Shown: positions 50,640-58,964 of the stretch, one piece after another
How the letters are laid out: each line of letters opens with the position of its first letter
Numbering within the stretch: position 1 is the first letter of the stretch
DNA from: Ruegeria sp. HKCCA6707
Lineage (GTDB): Bacteria > Pseudomonadota > Alphaproteobacteria > Rhodobacterales > Rhodobacteraceae
Length of the DNA stretch: 64,000 bases
NCBI RefSeq assembly: GCF_013033515.1
Contig: NZ_WQEG01000005.1
Location: 335,345-399,344 of the forward strand
Direction of reading: 5' to 3'
Made by a program: the position numbers and the translations under genes
Notes under the pieces: generated by a model
What the model saw: the letters and a program-made list of their open reading frames with translations, nothing else
What the model was told of the DNA's origin: nothing
Database searches by the model: none

Positions 50640-51479
50640 ATGACACACCCCGCATTTACCTCAGACTCTGTGGCCGTGATCACCGGGGGTGCTTCCGGCA
50701 TTGGCCTCGCCGCCGCAGTGAAGTTCGCGCAAATGGGAATGCGCATTGTTGTTGTTGATCGAGACGCCGAGAAACTGGCGGCCGCGGCAAACATAGTGTC
50801 GGCCGTTGGCGCGGCCGATGTTATGACGTCTGAGACAGATGTCCGTGATCGTGCGCAGTCAGAGGCGTTGGAGCGGATGGTGGCAGACCGCTACGGAGGG
50901 ACAGATATCCTGATGAACAATGCCGGTGTCGGAGGCAAATCATCGACCATTGGGGACGCTGCGGCTTGGGACAATATGCTGGGTGTAAACCTGTGGGGTC
51001 CGATCCACGGCACCCAGGTCTTCGCGCCAAACATGATCGCCCGTGGCAGACCAGGCGCAATTATCAATACAGGGTCCAAACAAGGCATCACGACCCCGCC
51101 AGGTAACCCGGCTTACAATGTCTCAAAGGCGGCTCTCAAAGCCTTTACCGAGGCACTGTCCCACGAGCTCAGAACGGGTCCAGGTCATCAGATTACCGCG
51201 CATCTACTGATCCCTGGATTCGTCTATACCGGCATGATCTCCGCGCCCGAGAAGCCTGCATCTGCCTGGACCGCTGAGCAGACTGTCGACTTCTTTGTCG
51301 AAAGCGTGAACCGCGGGGATTTCTACATCCTCTGCCCCGACAATGACGTTTCACGCGACACTGATGAGAAACGCATCGCTTGGAACGCTGGAGACATCAT
51401 TGAAAATCGCCCACCTCTTAGCCGATGGCATCCAGACTATAAGGAAGCGTTCGCGGACTTCATGGCGAAGTCTGGCTGA
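50640..51479 (+). CDS. Short-chain dehydrogenase/reductase
   Basis: A 279-residue classical SDR: VITGGASGIGLAAAVKFAQM, NNAGVGG, the Ser in IINTGSKQGIT and YNVSKAALK. The C-terminal substrate region (FVYTGMISAPEKPASAWTAE, SRWHPDYKEAF) is typical of a subgroup with uncharacterised substrates. GGAGGAG precedes the ATG at good distance. It lies at the border of the quaternary-amine locus and may or may not belong to it. Confidence 0.92.
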   Translation: MTHPAFTSDSVAVITGGASGIGLAAAVKFAQMGMRIVVVDRDAEKLAAAANIVSAVGAADVMTSETDVRDRAQSEALERMVADRYGGTDILMNNAGVGGKSSTIGDAAAWDNMLGVNLWGPIHGTQVFAPNMIARGRPGAIINTGSKQGITTPPGNPAYNVSKAALKAFTEALSHELRTGPGHQITAHLLIPGFVYTGMISAPEKPASAWTAEQTVDFFVESVNRGDFYILCPDNDVSRDTDEKRIAWNAGDIIENRPPLSRWHPDYKEAFADFMAKSG

Positions 51480-51523
51480 TAATCGCCATAGCCCAAAAAT
51501 CATGACGAGTTGACGATTGAAGA

Positions 51524-51552
51524 CTGCCGGCAGCTTTACCGGTTGTCGGCAG
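51524..51552 (+). terminator. Hairpin after the SDR gene
   Basis: CTGCCGGCA (51524-51532) pairs with TGTCGGCAG (51544-51552), 44 bases after the SDR stop. There is no following T-run. It separates the SDR gene from the convergent TetR gene. Confidence 0.4.
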
Positions 51553-51750
51553 CCTGAGTTCTGAACAGCCAAAAAGTTCGATATGATGAAACAAATGGTT
51601 TTCAGAATGCTTCTTGACGTAGCGGCGCCGAACAAGCTGCGGCTTGTTCCGGCTCTCAGGGCTGAGAAGCGCGGCGTGTCAATTATTTTCCGGCGGTTAA
51701 CTTCGGTAGAATTGTTGGCCGTTGTCCTGATCCTGTTTGCAACGGCGACC

Positions 51751-52419
51751 CTAACCAGTGCTACAGCACCTCTCGTCAATCTCTGACGGCTTAAAGTGTT
51801 TAGGAAACATCGACTGCAGCACAAACAGGCAGATCTTCAAAGCCTCCGAGGGTTTGAAAATATCTGAGTGCAAATGGTAGTCGGTCCAAAGCCCTTCCAA
51901 CAAAGCAACCAACGCGTCTGTTGCAAGTTTGGCGCTTACATCCTCGTACTCGCCTTCGCGCTTTATTTGTTCCAACAACTCCAGGATCACCGCGCGGAAA
52001 CCTTTGTCTCGCGAGTCGATAAAAGGAAATATGTGAGGGTTTGAGAGCGCTTCAGCCCGAAAGGAAAACCAGATCGCGACGTCCCGCGCATTAAGGACCA
52101 AAGGGTCGAAATCTGCCCTTATGATAGAGATTAGCTTGTCTGCCGGGTCTAACTCTGGATGGACTGCAATGGCCTTCCACTGCTCCGCGTAGCGGACTGA
52201 CAACTCCTCAGCCACCCCAAGAAGCAGCTTTTCCTTGGAACCAAAGTGTAGGTTGACCATCCCTTGCGATAATCCCGACAACTCTTGGATTCTTGCCGAA
52301 GTTGTTCCGCGTATTCCGTATCTATAAATGGCGTCCGCAGCCGATTGGATCAGCAGCTTTCGGTTCTGCAATTTACCCAGATCTCGGGCATTGGTTGGGG
52401 TATCACGCTCGAGAGTAAT
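51751..52419 (-). CDS. BetI-like TetR-family regulator, possible ATT start
   Basis: A TetR protein with helix-turn-helix TTSARIQELSGLSQGMVNLHFGSKEKLL and a BetI-type C-terminal domain (WFSFRAEALSNPHIFPF, EGLWTDYHLH). The end FVLQSMFPKHF is shared with the other regulator at 63000 (FLRAMFPKHFD), so the two are paralogues. No ATG is available: a TTG lies at 52371 with a weak ribosome-binding site, whereas ATT at 52419 is preceded by AAGGAG seven bases away, giving 222 residues. I list the ATT form. The gene diverges from the aminotransferase gene and an operator-like site sits between them. BetI-type ligands are choline/betaine-like. Confidence 0.82.
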   Translation of the reverse strand: MTLERDTPTNARDLGKLQNRKLLIQSAADAIYRYGIRGTTSARIQELSGLSQGMVNLHFGSKEKLLLGVAEELSVRYAEQWKAIAVHPELDPADKLISIIRADFDPLVLNARDVAIWFSFRAEALSNPHIFPFIDSRDKGFRAVILELLEQIKREGEYEDVSAKLATDALVALLEGLWTDYHLHSDIFKPSEALKICLFVLQSMFPKHFKPSEIDERCCSTG

Positions 52420-52496
52420 CTTATTTCTCCTTCGCTGGGTTAGTCGCCTTTGTCTTCTCGCATTTAGCAGTACGACAGTTCAAGGATTGACATTGA

Positions 52497-52512
52497 ATGA
52501 ATGCTTGTTCAT
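52497..52512. promoter_or_regulatory. TetR operator candidate in front of the aminotransferase gene
   Basis: The 16-base near-palindrome ATGAAT-GCTT-GTTCAT overlaps the region just after a -35-like TTGACA (52487-52492) and lies 31 bases before the aminotransferase start. The same form, ATGRAY-N4-GTYCAT, occurs at 62860-62875 before the importer operon. It probably binds one or both BetI-like regulators. Confidence 0.6.
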
Positions 52513-52542
52513 TTTGTGATTTATATTACATTAAGGTGCTGC

Positions 52543-53937
52543 ATGAACCTTTTCAACTCCGACTTTCGGTCCATACGAGAATGGGACAACGAACATTTCC
52601 TGCACCCGTGGGAAGGTATGTCACACCTTGGTCAAAATGAACGAACCTTTGCCGAAAGCGGACTTGGCGTTCATGTCGTCACAGAGGACGGAAAGCGCCT
52701 GATAGACGGCCCTGCTGGCATGTGGTGCGTTCAATTGGGCTATGGAAACACCGAGATTGCCGATGCTATGGCTCAGCAGGCGAAAGAGATGGCGTATTTT
52801 TCGCCCTTCAACAACGCCAACTCAACTCCGGCCCGTTTGGCACATGAAATCGCCAAGAGAACGCCGGGAGATTTGAACCATGTATTCTTCACGACCGGTG
52901 GTTCAACGGCCGTGGATAGTGCGCTGCGGTTTGTACAGTTCCGCAATAACCTGCTGGGAAAACCTCAAAAGAAAATCGTGATATCGCGACAGAAAGCTTA
53001 TCACGGATCGACTTATCTGGCGGCGTCAGTGTCCGGAAAAGAGCGCGACAAAGGTTGGCTGGACCAGGCAAGTCACCTGACGCGTTTCCTACCGAATGTG
53101 AATCCGTATACACGTCGCTCCGATCAGACGGTCGACGATTTTCTGGACGAAAAAATAGCGGATCTGGAAAACATGATCCTGCAGACTGGAGCAGACAAAG
53201 TCGCCGCTTTCATCGCAGAACCGATCCTGTGCTCTGGAGGCGTCATCGTGCCGCCGCGGGGGTATCATCAGCGCTGTCTTGAAATCTGCCGGAAGTACGA
53301 TGTCCTTTACATTTCAGACGAGGTCGTCACCGGGTTTGGGCGACTTGGGCATTGGTTTGCATCCGAAGACGTCTTTGGGATTAAGCCCGACATCATAACC
53401 TGCGCCAAAGGCATGACGTCTGGGTACGTACCCATGGGGGCTTGTATCATCTCTGACCGGCTGATTGCAGATGTAAGCGGAAATAATGCACAGAACGCTA
53501 CGTTTTCAAACGGCTTCACTTACTCAGGCCATCCAGTGAGCGCGGCGGCAGGCCTGAAGACGATTGAAATCATGGAGCGCGACGGCGTTCTGGAACATGT
53601 CCGTGCAATCACGCCGCTCTTCGAAGAGCGCCTCCAGGCGCTGGCAGATTTGCCGCTCGTCGGTGATACGCGCGGCATGGGGTTGGTTGGCTGCGTCGAA
53701 TGTGTTGCAGACGCAAAAGCAGATAATGCACTGGACCTAGATAAATCTGTCGGCGCCCTGATTGATCATCATTGTCAGGAGAACGGGTTGATCCTGCGGC
53801 CGATTATCAACATGTGCGTGTTTTCCCCACCTCTGATCATTACGGAAGGTGAGTTGAGCCAGATGTTCGACATCCTTGAAAAAGGTATCCGGCTGGCAAC
53901 CGAAGACCTAAAGCAGCAGGGTACGTTTAAACCTTAG
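52543..53937 (+). CDS. Class III pyridoxal-phosphate aminotransferase
   Basis: A 464-residue omega-type aminotransferase. The PLP lysine is K289 (IITCAKGMTSGYVPMG), with D259 in YISDEVVTGFGR and the phosphate-binding TTGGSTAVDSALR near 118-130. It resembles beta-alanine/putrescine/taurine-pyruvate aminotransferases, which move an amino group from a terminal primary amine to pyruvate. ATG 52543 follows AAGGTG. It converges with the MttB-family gene and shares its operator type with the importer operon. In this locus it could deaminate a fully demethylated omega-amino acid (inference). Confidence 0.9.
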   Translation: MNLFNSDFRSIREWDNEHFLHPWEGMSHLGQNERTFAESGLGVHVVTEDGKRLIDGPAGMWCVQLGYGNTEIADAMAQQAKEMAYFSPFNNANSTPARLAHEIAKRTPGDLNHVFFTTGGSTAVDSALRFVQFRNNLLGKPQKKIVISRQKAYHGSTYLAASVSGKERDKGWLDQASHLTRFLPNVNPYTRRSDQTVDDFLDEKIADLENMILQTGADKVAAFIAEPILCSGGVIVPPRGYHQRCLEICRKYDVLYISDEVVTGFGRLGHWFASEDVFGIKPDIITCAKGMTSGYVPMGACIISDRLIADVSGNNAQNATFSNGFTYSGHPVSAAAGLKTIEIMERDGVLEHVRAITPLFEERLQALADLPLVGDTRGMGLVGCVECVADAKADNALDLDKSVGALIDHHCQENGLILRPIINMCVFSPPLIITEGELSQMFDILEKGIRLATEDLKQQGTFKP

Positions 53938-53955
53938 GAACCACCTCGGCGCGCC

Positions 53956-53978
53956 ATCGCAATTTTCATGGTTGCGAT
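53956..53978. terminator. Bidirectional hairpin between convergent genes
   Basis: ATCGCAA (53956-53962) and TTGCGAT (53972-53978) form a perfect 7-bp stem with a 9-base loop containing TTTT. It lies between the aminotransferase stop and the MttB stop, 18 and 24 bases away. It may end transcription from both sides. Confidence 0.5.
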
Positions 53979-54001
53979 ACCTTCGCTTAAGTGCGCTGCG
54001 T

Positions 54002-55570
54002 TTACCCTGCCCGCATCACCTCTGGTGGCAATTTGATCGGGAACTTGGACCGAACCTCCGCATCCGCCTTGCTGCCAAAATAGTTTGGATAGTGATTGGA
54101 CAGAATATCGTTCACGACTGACCGGCTCCGTTCAAACATATCCTGACGACCGGCTTTTTCCCAAGTATCGGTTAGCTCCCGATCCATCAGGGTTGGATAG
54201 ACATACTCAGTCTCCATGTATTGCAAGGTCTGCGTGTTGCCGAGGAAATGACCGGGATCAATTGCACATTCGTGGATGACGTCGACCGACAGTGTGTCGT
54301 CGCTCACCTCGATACCACGCAGGGTTCGTGAGATCATGCCCGCTGCCTCGTTGTCGATGACCATGGACTCAAAGCTGCAACCCATCAGGCTGCCAAGCAT
54401 ACCGCCAAATTCGCAGAGCCTGTTGGCCCCGGCATGGGCCGCCAATGCGAAAGTTAACGCCTTTTCCAGACCGTATTGTGCGTCAGGGATCTTGGAATCC
54501 GTCATGCCGCAACCGACGCTGGTCGGGAGGTTGTAGAAATTGCCCATTTGGATAGCTGCCGCGGATATCAACGCCTGCTCACCACTGCCACCCGTGAATG
54601 AACCAGTTCGCAGATCAGTAATAAACGGCCAAGCTGCAAAGACGACGGGGGTGCCCGGGTTAATCAGATTGGCAATTGCGACGCAAGATAGGGTCTCGGC
54701 TACGGCTTGCGCCAAAGTCCCGGCCAGAGGCGCAGGCGACGTCGCCCCAGCTTGTGGCGGAACAGCCAAATCGCAGACAAGCCCCATCTTCGCTGTATCA
54801 ATCAGGATCTCCAAGTTTTCCCGCCCAAACCGGAGCGGGGATACTATGGGACAACCGCCAAAAATGACCGAGGGTTTCTCGAGGAATTTACCCTCGCCGC
54901 CTGATGCCAGATCGAAAAGATGGATTGCGTCCTGAATGTGCTCTCGGGTGCGGAACGTCAGACAAGATGGTTTTTCGCTACCCGCCAGAATGGCGTAGAG
55001 CATGCTCATGTCGTGCTCGTAGTCCTGCGGCACATCCGTTGCCAGAACTGTATCACCGGTCATGTGGATGTTGTCGAGCCGGTCAACCAATCGGGTAAAG
55101 TCGTAAATGTCTTTGAGTGTCGACGGCCGGTAACTGCGAGTTTCCGCATTAAACGTTGTCACAGCGGTGCCGGAGTTCGCATAGTACACCTTGTCTTTGG
55201 TGCAGTGCATGTCATCCTTACCGGCCCGCGATCCGCGTGCATGGACATAGAACTCACTGGCCGCCTTAGCCAAAAGATCTTCCATCAACGCGCGAGGGAA
55301 GCACAGTCTACCATGCTCGTTCACCGTCGCCCCTTTAGGCAGCACGAGATCAAGAACTTCCTGCGTTGGATCACCGACGCCCGTACGCTCCAGAATGCTA
55401 AGGGCGGCCTCGTGAATATTTGACATGTCAGCATCTGAAAGGGGCTTGTAGCGCCCCCCCGAAATGCCCGGCCAGATTGCTTGCGAAGCGACGTTGCTGG
55501 TTCGCACGGCTGCACGTGCTTCGCGCCCACCCCCGCGCCGTCTTGATCTGCGCTTCGTTAATTCTGTCAT
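54002..55570 (-). CDS. MttB/MtgB-family methyltransferase (no pyrrolysine)
   Basis: A 522-residue member of the trimethylamine methyltransferase (MttB) superfamily, slightly longer than usual because of an Arg-rich N-terminal tail of about 45 residues. LSDADMSNIHEAALSILERT is the family opening. The frame has no internal TAG, so pyrrolysine is absent, as in the glycine-betaine enzyme MtgB. Such proteins move a methyl group from a quaternary amine to a corrinoid protein. No corrinoid protein or reactivase gene is in the window. It lies 25 bases after the Rieske gene as the last gene of the operon. Confidence 0.88.
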   Translation of the reverse strand: MTELTKRRSRRRGGGREARAAVRTSNVASQAIWPGISGGRYKPLSDADMSNIHEAALSILERTGVGDPTQEVLDLVLPKGATVNEHGRLCFPRALMEDLLAKAASEFYVHARGSRAGKDDMHCTKDKVYYANSGTAVTTFNAETRSYRPSTLKDIYDFTRLVDRLDNIHMTGDTVLATDVPQDYEHDMSMLYAILAGSEKPSCLTFRTREHIQDAIHLFDLASGGEGKFLEKPSVIFGGCPIVSPLRFGRENLEILIDTAKMGLVCDLAVPPQAGATSPAPLAGTLAQAVAETLSCVAIANLINPGTPVVFAAWPFITDLRTGSFTGGSGEQALISAAAIQMGNFYNLPTSVGCGMTDSKIPDAQYGLEKALTFALAAHAGANRLCEFGGMLGSLMGCSFESMVIDNEAAGMISRTLRGIEVSDDTLSVDVIHECAIDPGHFLGNTQTLQYMETEYVYPTLMDRELTDTWEKAGRQDMFERSRSVVNDILSNHYPNYFGSKADAEVRSKFPIKLPPEVMRAG

Positions 55571-55595
55571 AGTATTTCTCCGAATTCTGAGCGTG

Positions 55596-56795
55596 TCAGA
55601 TCATGCTGAAGTAATTTCGATAGAAACCCGGAATACTCCATTCCATCTCGGACAGCGGTCCCGGCACGAAGCGGTGGGAGTTCACGCCCTCTTGGTTGTG
55701 ACGGATGATCCGCTCATCATCGAGAGACGTGACATGCCAGAGCCATATCAACGCGTCCTTATGGTAGTCACGACCCTCTTCTGCGTCGCCGCGCACATAC
55801 CAGACGATCTGAATATCCGTTTCCTGCAGCGCGCGTGGGACGAACCGGTAGCCAACCACGTGATCTGCATAAACAAGGAAGTAGTTCAGTGTCCCGATCC
55901 CCAGATCGGTGGCACCGCCATCGTGACCTTTCAGTTCACCCAAAGGCGGCGCCAGCGAAGCGCCATCCTTACTACCGGTCAAATAGCCGGGAAACAGCGG
56001 GTAGCGGCGCCAATAGACATCTGCACCCGGGGCGAGCGCGTTATCTCCGGTCAGGTCCAGCTCCTCAACGGGCACTCCGGCTTCTTTCATCCGCTGATGA
56101 AGTGCGCCGCTGAACTCCAGAACCTGAGCGGGGTCTTTCAACGAATGGCTGCGCGAATAGTCCTGATGAGACGGCGCGCAGTGGTAGCATTCCAGGTAAT
56201 TCTCCAACGCCAGTTTCCAATTTGCTGGAACCGGGTATGAGGCTTCATGAGCGACCTTCAGGTTTTCAAATTCGAACGGTTTTGACAGTGGGGCCAACTG
56301 CACCAACGCAGCATCTAGCGGCGGGGCGTCTTCAGCTGCGCAGACAAAAATCAGACCTTGGAATATCTTCACCTGAACCGGGAACAATCCGTATTGGCCC
56401 GGGTCGAAATTCGACCCCATTGAACGCCCGTTTCGTAGCTTGCCGTTCAGATCAAAAGTCCACGCATGATAGGGGCAGATGAAATTGCGTGCCTTGCCTT
56501 TCCGTTCAATGCAAACCCGCGATCCCCGGTGGCGGCAAACGTTCAGATGCGCGCGCACCTCACCTTCGCGATCCCGAACGATGATGATGGACTCGGGCCC
56601 ATAGTCGAACAGGAAATAGTCCCCCGGTTCTGCGACCTGACTAACATGGCCGACCCAGATCCAGTTACGGTTCCAGAACGCGCCGATATCGTTCTCGTAT
56701 ACTGCTTGAGACGTATAGAAGTGACGAGGCAGGGCGAACCCTTCCTGTTGCGCGTCCATTAAATCGCGCATTACTTGCAGGTCATCTTTTGGCAT
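55596..56795 (-). CDS. Rieske non-heme iron oxygenase, quaternary-amine demethylase type
   Basis: A 399-residue oxygenase alpha subunit. The Rieske cluster ligands are C87, H89, C107 and H110 (NVCRHRGSRVC, FICPYHAWTF). The mononuclear iron motif is ENYLECYHCAPSHQDY with H205 and H210. The sequence resembles betaine/stachydrine demethylases (GbcA, Stc2) that oxidise an N-methyl group to formaldehyde. ATG 56795 has AGGTG upstream; an ATG four codons earlier overlaps the flavoprotein stop. No dedicated reductase (GbcB-like) gene is visible in the window. Confidence 0.88.
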   Translation of the reverse strand: MPKDDLQVMRDLMDAQQEGFALPRHFYTSQAVYENDIGAFWNRNWIWVGHVSQVAEPGDYFLFDYGPESIIIVRDREGEVRAHLNVCRHRGSRVCIERKGKARNFICPYHAWTFDLNGKLRNGRSMGSNFDPGQYGLFPVQVKIFQGLIFVCAAEDAPPLDAALVQLAPLSKPFEFENLKVAHEASYPVPANWKLALENYLECYHCAPSHQDYSRSHSLKDPAQVLEFSGALHQRMKEAGVPVEELDLTGDNALAPGADVYWRRYPLFPGYLTGSKDGASLAPPLGELKGHDGGATDLGIGTLNYFLVYADHVVGYRFVPRALQETDIQIVWYVRGDAEEGRDYHKDALIWLWHVTSLDDERIIRHNQEGVNSHRFVPGPLSEMEWSIPGFYRNYFSMI

Positions 56796-56803
56796 TGCGC
56801 ACC

Positions 56804-58870
56804 TCATGCAGATTCAAGGGAAATGACTTCCCGGCGGAAGAACTCACGGTCGATGTCGTCCGCGTTACGTTCGAAATTCCGGGCAGCCATGTGACCCGAA
56901 TATACAGCATCCGCGATCAAGCCGGGGTTTGCGGCATCTCCGATTAATTCCAACGTTTTCAGCGGACTTGCTGTCAAACCGCAAAGCTCGTCGTAAAGAG
57001 TGGTTTCTCGCATTCGCTGCGTCACCAGTACCACGGAGCTGCATTCAATGGAGTTCTCTCGCCCCGTGTAGACGCACTGCAATGTCGCCTGGCCGGGCGC
57101 GACACCGGCCAAGGTCTGGGACAGGTTCAGACGAACGCCTTTTTCCAACAGACTGCGTTGCACTTTAGTCTGCTCCAACGTCAATTCGGTAAACGGCGAA
57201 ACTATTGAGGCCGGCGTTACAAAGACAACCTCTCGCCCGACCTGAGCCAAATGATCAGCCAAGACTCCACCGAGATAGGCTTGATCATCATCGTAGACCA
57301 CAATCGGGCCGTCCTGCGGCATGACTCCGGCCACAATGTCTTCCGGAGTGAAAATCTGAGAACCTAAACCGATTGGTGCACCGTGAAATGCAGATTTCCC
57401 GCGCCCGTCTCGCCGCCATTTTGCGCCGGTTGCAACAAAGACGTTCGGTATACCCAACTCGATGACCTCACTGGCTGACAAACGGCTGTCGGTGAACAGT
57501 TGAACGTTCCCGCGTTGTTGCAGGTCGTAGATTCTGTGATCTGTCACGCGCTTCCAAGCGGATAGCCCGGTCAGGGCAGCTTCCTGCATCACACGGCCGC
57601 CGAACTCTTGCTTTGCTTCCGCCAGAGTTACCTCGTAGCCCCGCCGCGCCAATTGCATGGCGCATTCAAGTCCGGCTGGTCCGCTGCCGACAACAAGCGC
57701 GGCTTCCTCGTTTACCCGGCGCTCAATGATCTCAGGGTGCCATTTCCTCCGCCACTCTTCACCCATAGTCGGGTTTTGGGTGCAGCGTATTGGGACGCCT
57801 AGAGAGTCGGATGAAACACAGATATTGCAACCGATACATTCACGTATTTCTTCGATGCGATCTTCCCTAATTTTGTTGGGCAGAAACGGATCGGCGATGG
57901 ATGGTCGCGCCGCGCCGATAAAATCAAGGATGCCCTTCCTGACCAGTGACGCCATCAAGTCCGGCGACGTAAGACGCCCGACGCCCACAACAGGCTTAGA
58001 AGTCACCTGTTTCACGAACTCGATATATGAGGTCTGAAAGCCGTCGCGGGGCTCGAACCGAGTCGTCGCAGAGTCGTTGCTCCAATCCGCCACATTAACA
58101 TCCCAAAGGTCTGGAAGCTGGGCTAGCAATTCGACTACTGCACGGCCTTCTTCCTGCGCTTGCATACCCTCTGACCCGAGCATTTCATCAACCGCAAACC
58201 GAAGTGCAATGGCGCAATCATCTCCAACCTCTTCCTTGGTTTCTTCCAGAAGCTCGCGAGTCAGTCGCACCCGGTTCTCCAACGAACCTCCATATTCATC
58301 CGTCCGATCATTGAACTGTGGCAGCAGAAAATGATGAGGCAATGTCATGTGATGCCCCGCATAGACATACACAATGTCGAACCCGGCTTCGCGCGAGCGA
58401 CGAGCCGCCGCGCGATGCCACTTGCGAAATTCTCGAATGTCAGCCTTGTCCATTGCCCTTGCCTGTTTCGGGTATGGAGTCTGCAAGACAAGTTCTGACG
58501 GGGCCAGCAGAGGCGCTCGGGTCAGGTGGTTTTGGGCATGGTGCCCGTTATGCGCCAATTGGATTGCCGCGAGCGAGCCCTTCTCATGAATTGAGTTGGT
58601 TATCAGACGCAGTGCAGGAATATCCTGATCGTCCCAAATTCGGTTTTCAGAATAAGGAGACAAATCCGAAGTCGGATGAATCTCGGCCTCCTGAGTGGAC
58701 ACCACCGCCCAACCGCCCTCGGCTTTCATCGCCCGCAAAGCAGCTTCGGCCTGAGGTCGCAAATGACCCAAACCATTGCAGTGGGGCACTTGGTAGAACC
58801 GGTTTCGAGCCGTTACTGGCCCGATCTTGACCGGTTCGAAGAGAACAGAATATTCGTCAGCGCCTGACAT
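56804..58870 (-). CDS. Trimethylamine/dimethylglycine dehydrogenase-like iron-sulfur flavoprotein
   Basis: A 688-residue protein with an old-yellow-enzyme barrel (1-340), a 4Fe-4S site C345, C348, C351, C363 (CIGCNIC, IRCTQNP) and an NAD/FAD-type domain from about 390 (VVGSGPAGLECAMQLARRG). C31 in FYQVPHCNGLG matches the cysteine that binds FMN covalently in trimethylamine dehydrogenase. Of its aromatic substrate bowl (Tyr60, Trp264, Trp355, recalled numbering) only the Trp at 263 remains; the others align to E61 and D355. It should oxidatively demethylate a secondary or tertiary amine other than trimethylamine, perhaps like StcD. Confidence 0.88.
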   Translation of the reverse strand: MSGADEYSVLFEPVKIGPVTARNRFYQVPHCNGLGHLRPQAEAALRAMKAEGGWAVVSTQEAEIHPTSDLSPYSENRIWDDQDIPALRLITNSIHEKGSLAAIQLAHNGHHAQNHLTRAPLLAPSELVLQTPYPKQARAMDKADIREFRKWHRAAARRSREAGFDIVYVYAGHHMTLPHHFLLPQFNDRTDEYGGSLENRVRLTRELLEETKEEVGDDCAIALRFAVDEMLGSEGMQAQEEGRAVVELLAQLPDLWDVNVADWSNDSATTRFEPRDGFQTSYIEFVKQVTSKPVVGVGRLTSPDLMASLVRKGILDFIGAARPSIADPFLPNKIREDRIEEIRECIGCNICVSSDSLGVPIRCTQNPTMGEEWRRKWHPEIIERRVNEEAALVVGSGPAGLECAMQLARRGYEVTLAEAKQEFGGRVMQEAALTGLSAWKRVTDHRIYDLQQRGNVQLFTDSRLSASEVIELGIPNVFVATGAKWRRDGRGKSAFHGAPIGLGSQIFTPEDIVAGVMPQDGPIVVYDDDQAYLGGVLADHLAQVGREVVFVTPASIVSPFTELTLEQTKVQRSLLEKGVRLNLSQTLAGVAPGQATLQCVYTGRENSIECSSVVLVTQRMRETTLYDELCGLTASPLKTLELIGDAANPGLIADAVYSGHMAARNFERNADDIDREFFRREVISLESA

Positions 58871-58908
58871 TGCCGCGCTTCCTCCAAGTAAATTGGAATT
58901 TGGTTCGT

Positions 58909-58943
58909 GGGAATGGAAGGACTTCTACGTCCCCACCATTCCC
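58909..58943 (-). terminator. Strong hairpin after the binding-protein gene (attenuator-like)
   Basis: GGGAATGG (58909-58916) pairs with CCATTCCC (58936-58943), and an inner GGAC/GTCC stem (58919-58922, 58929-58932) closes on a TTCTAC loop. It begins 22 bases after the binding-protein stop and precedes the flavoprotein gene. It probably stabilises the importer mRNA and reduces read-through into the enzyme genes. Confidence 0.65.
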
Positions 58944-58964
58944 GGCTGTGTTGTAAGAGTGCCC

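Noticed and set aside
51583..51786. 67-codon plus-strand frame with one hydrophobic segment.
   Set aside because: Weak start context and overlap with the 3' end of the TetR gene; possible but not supported.
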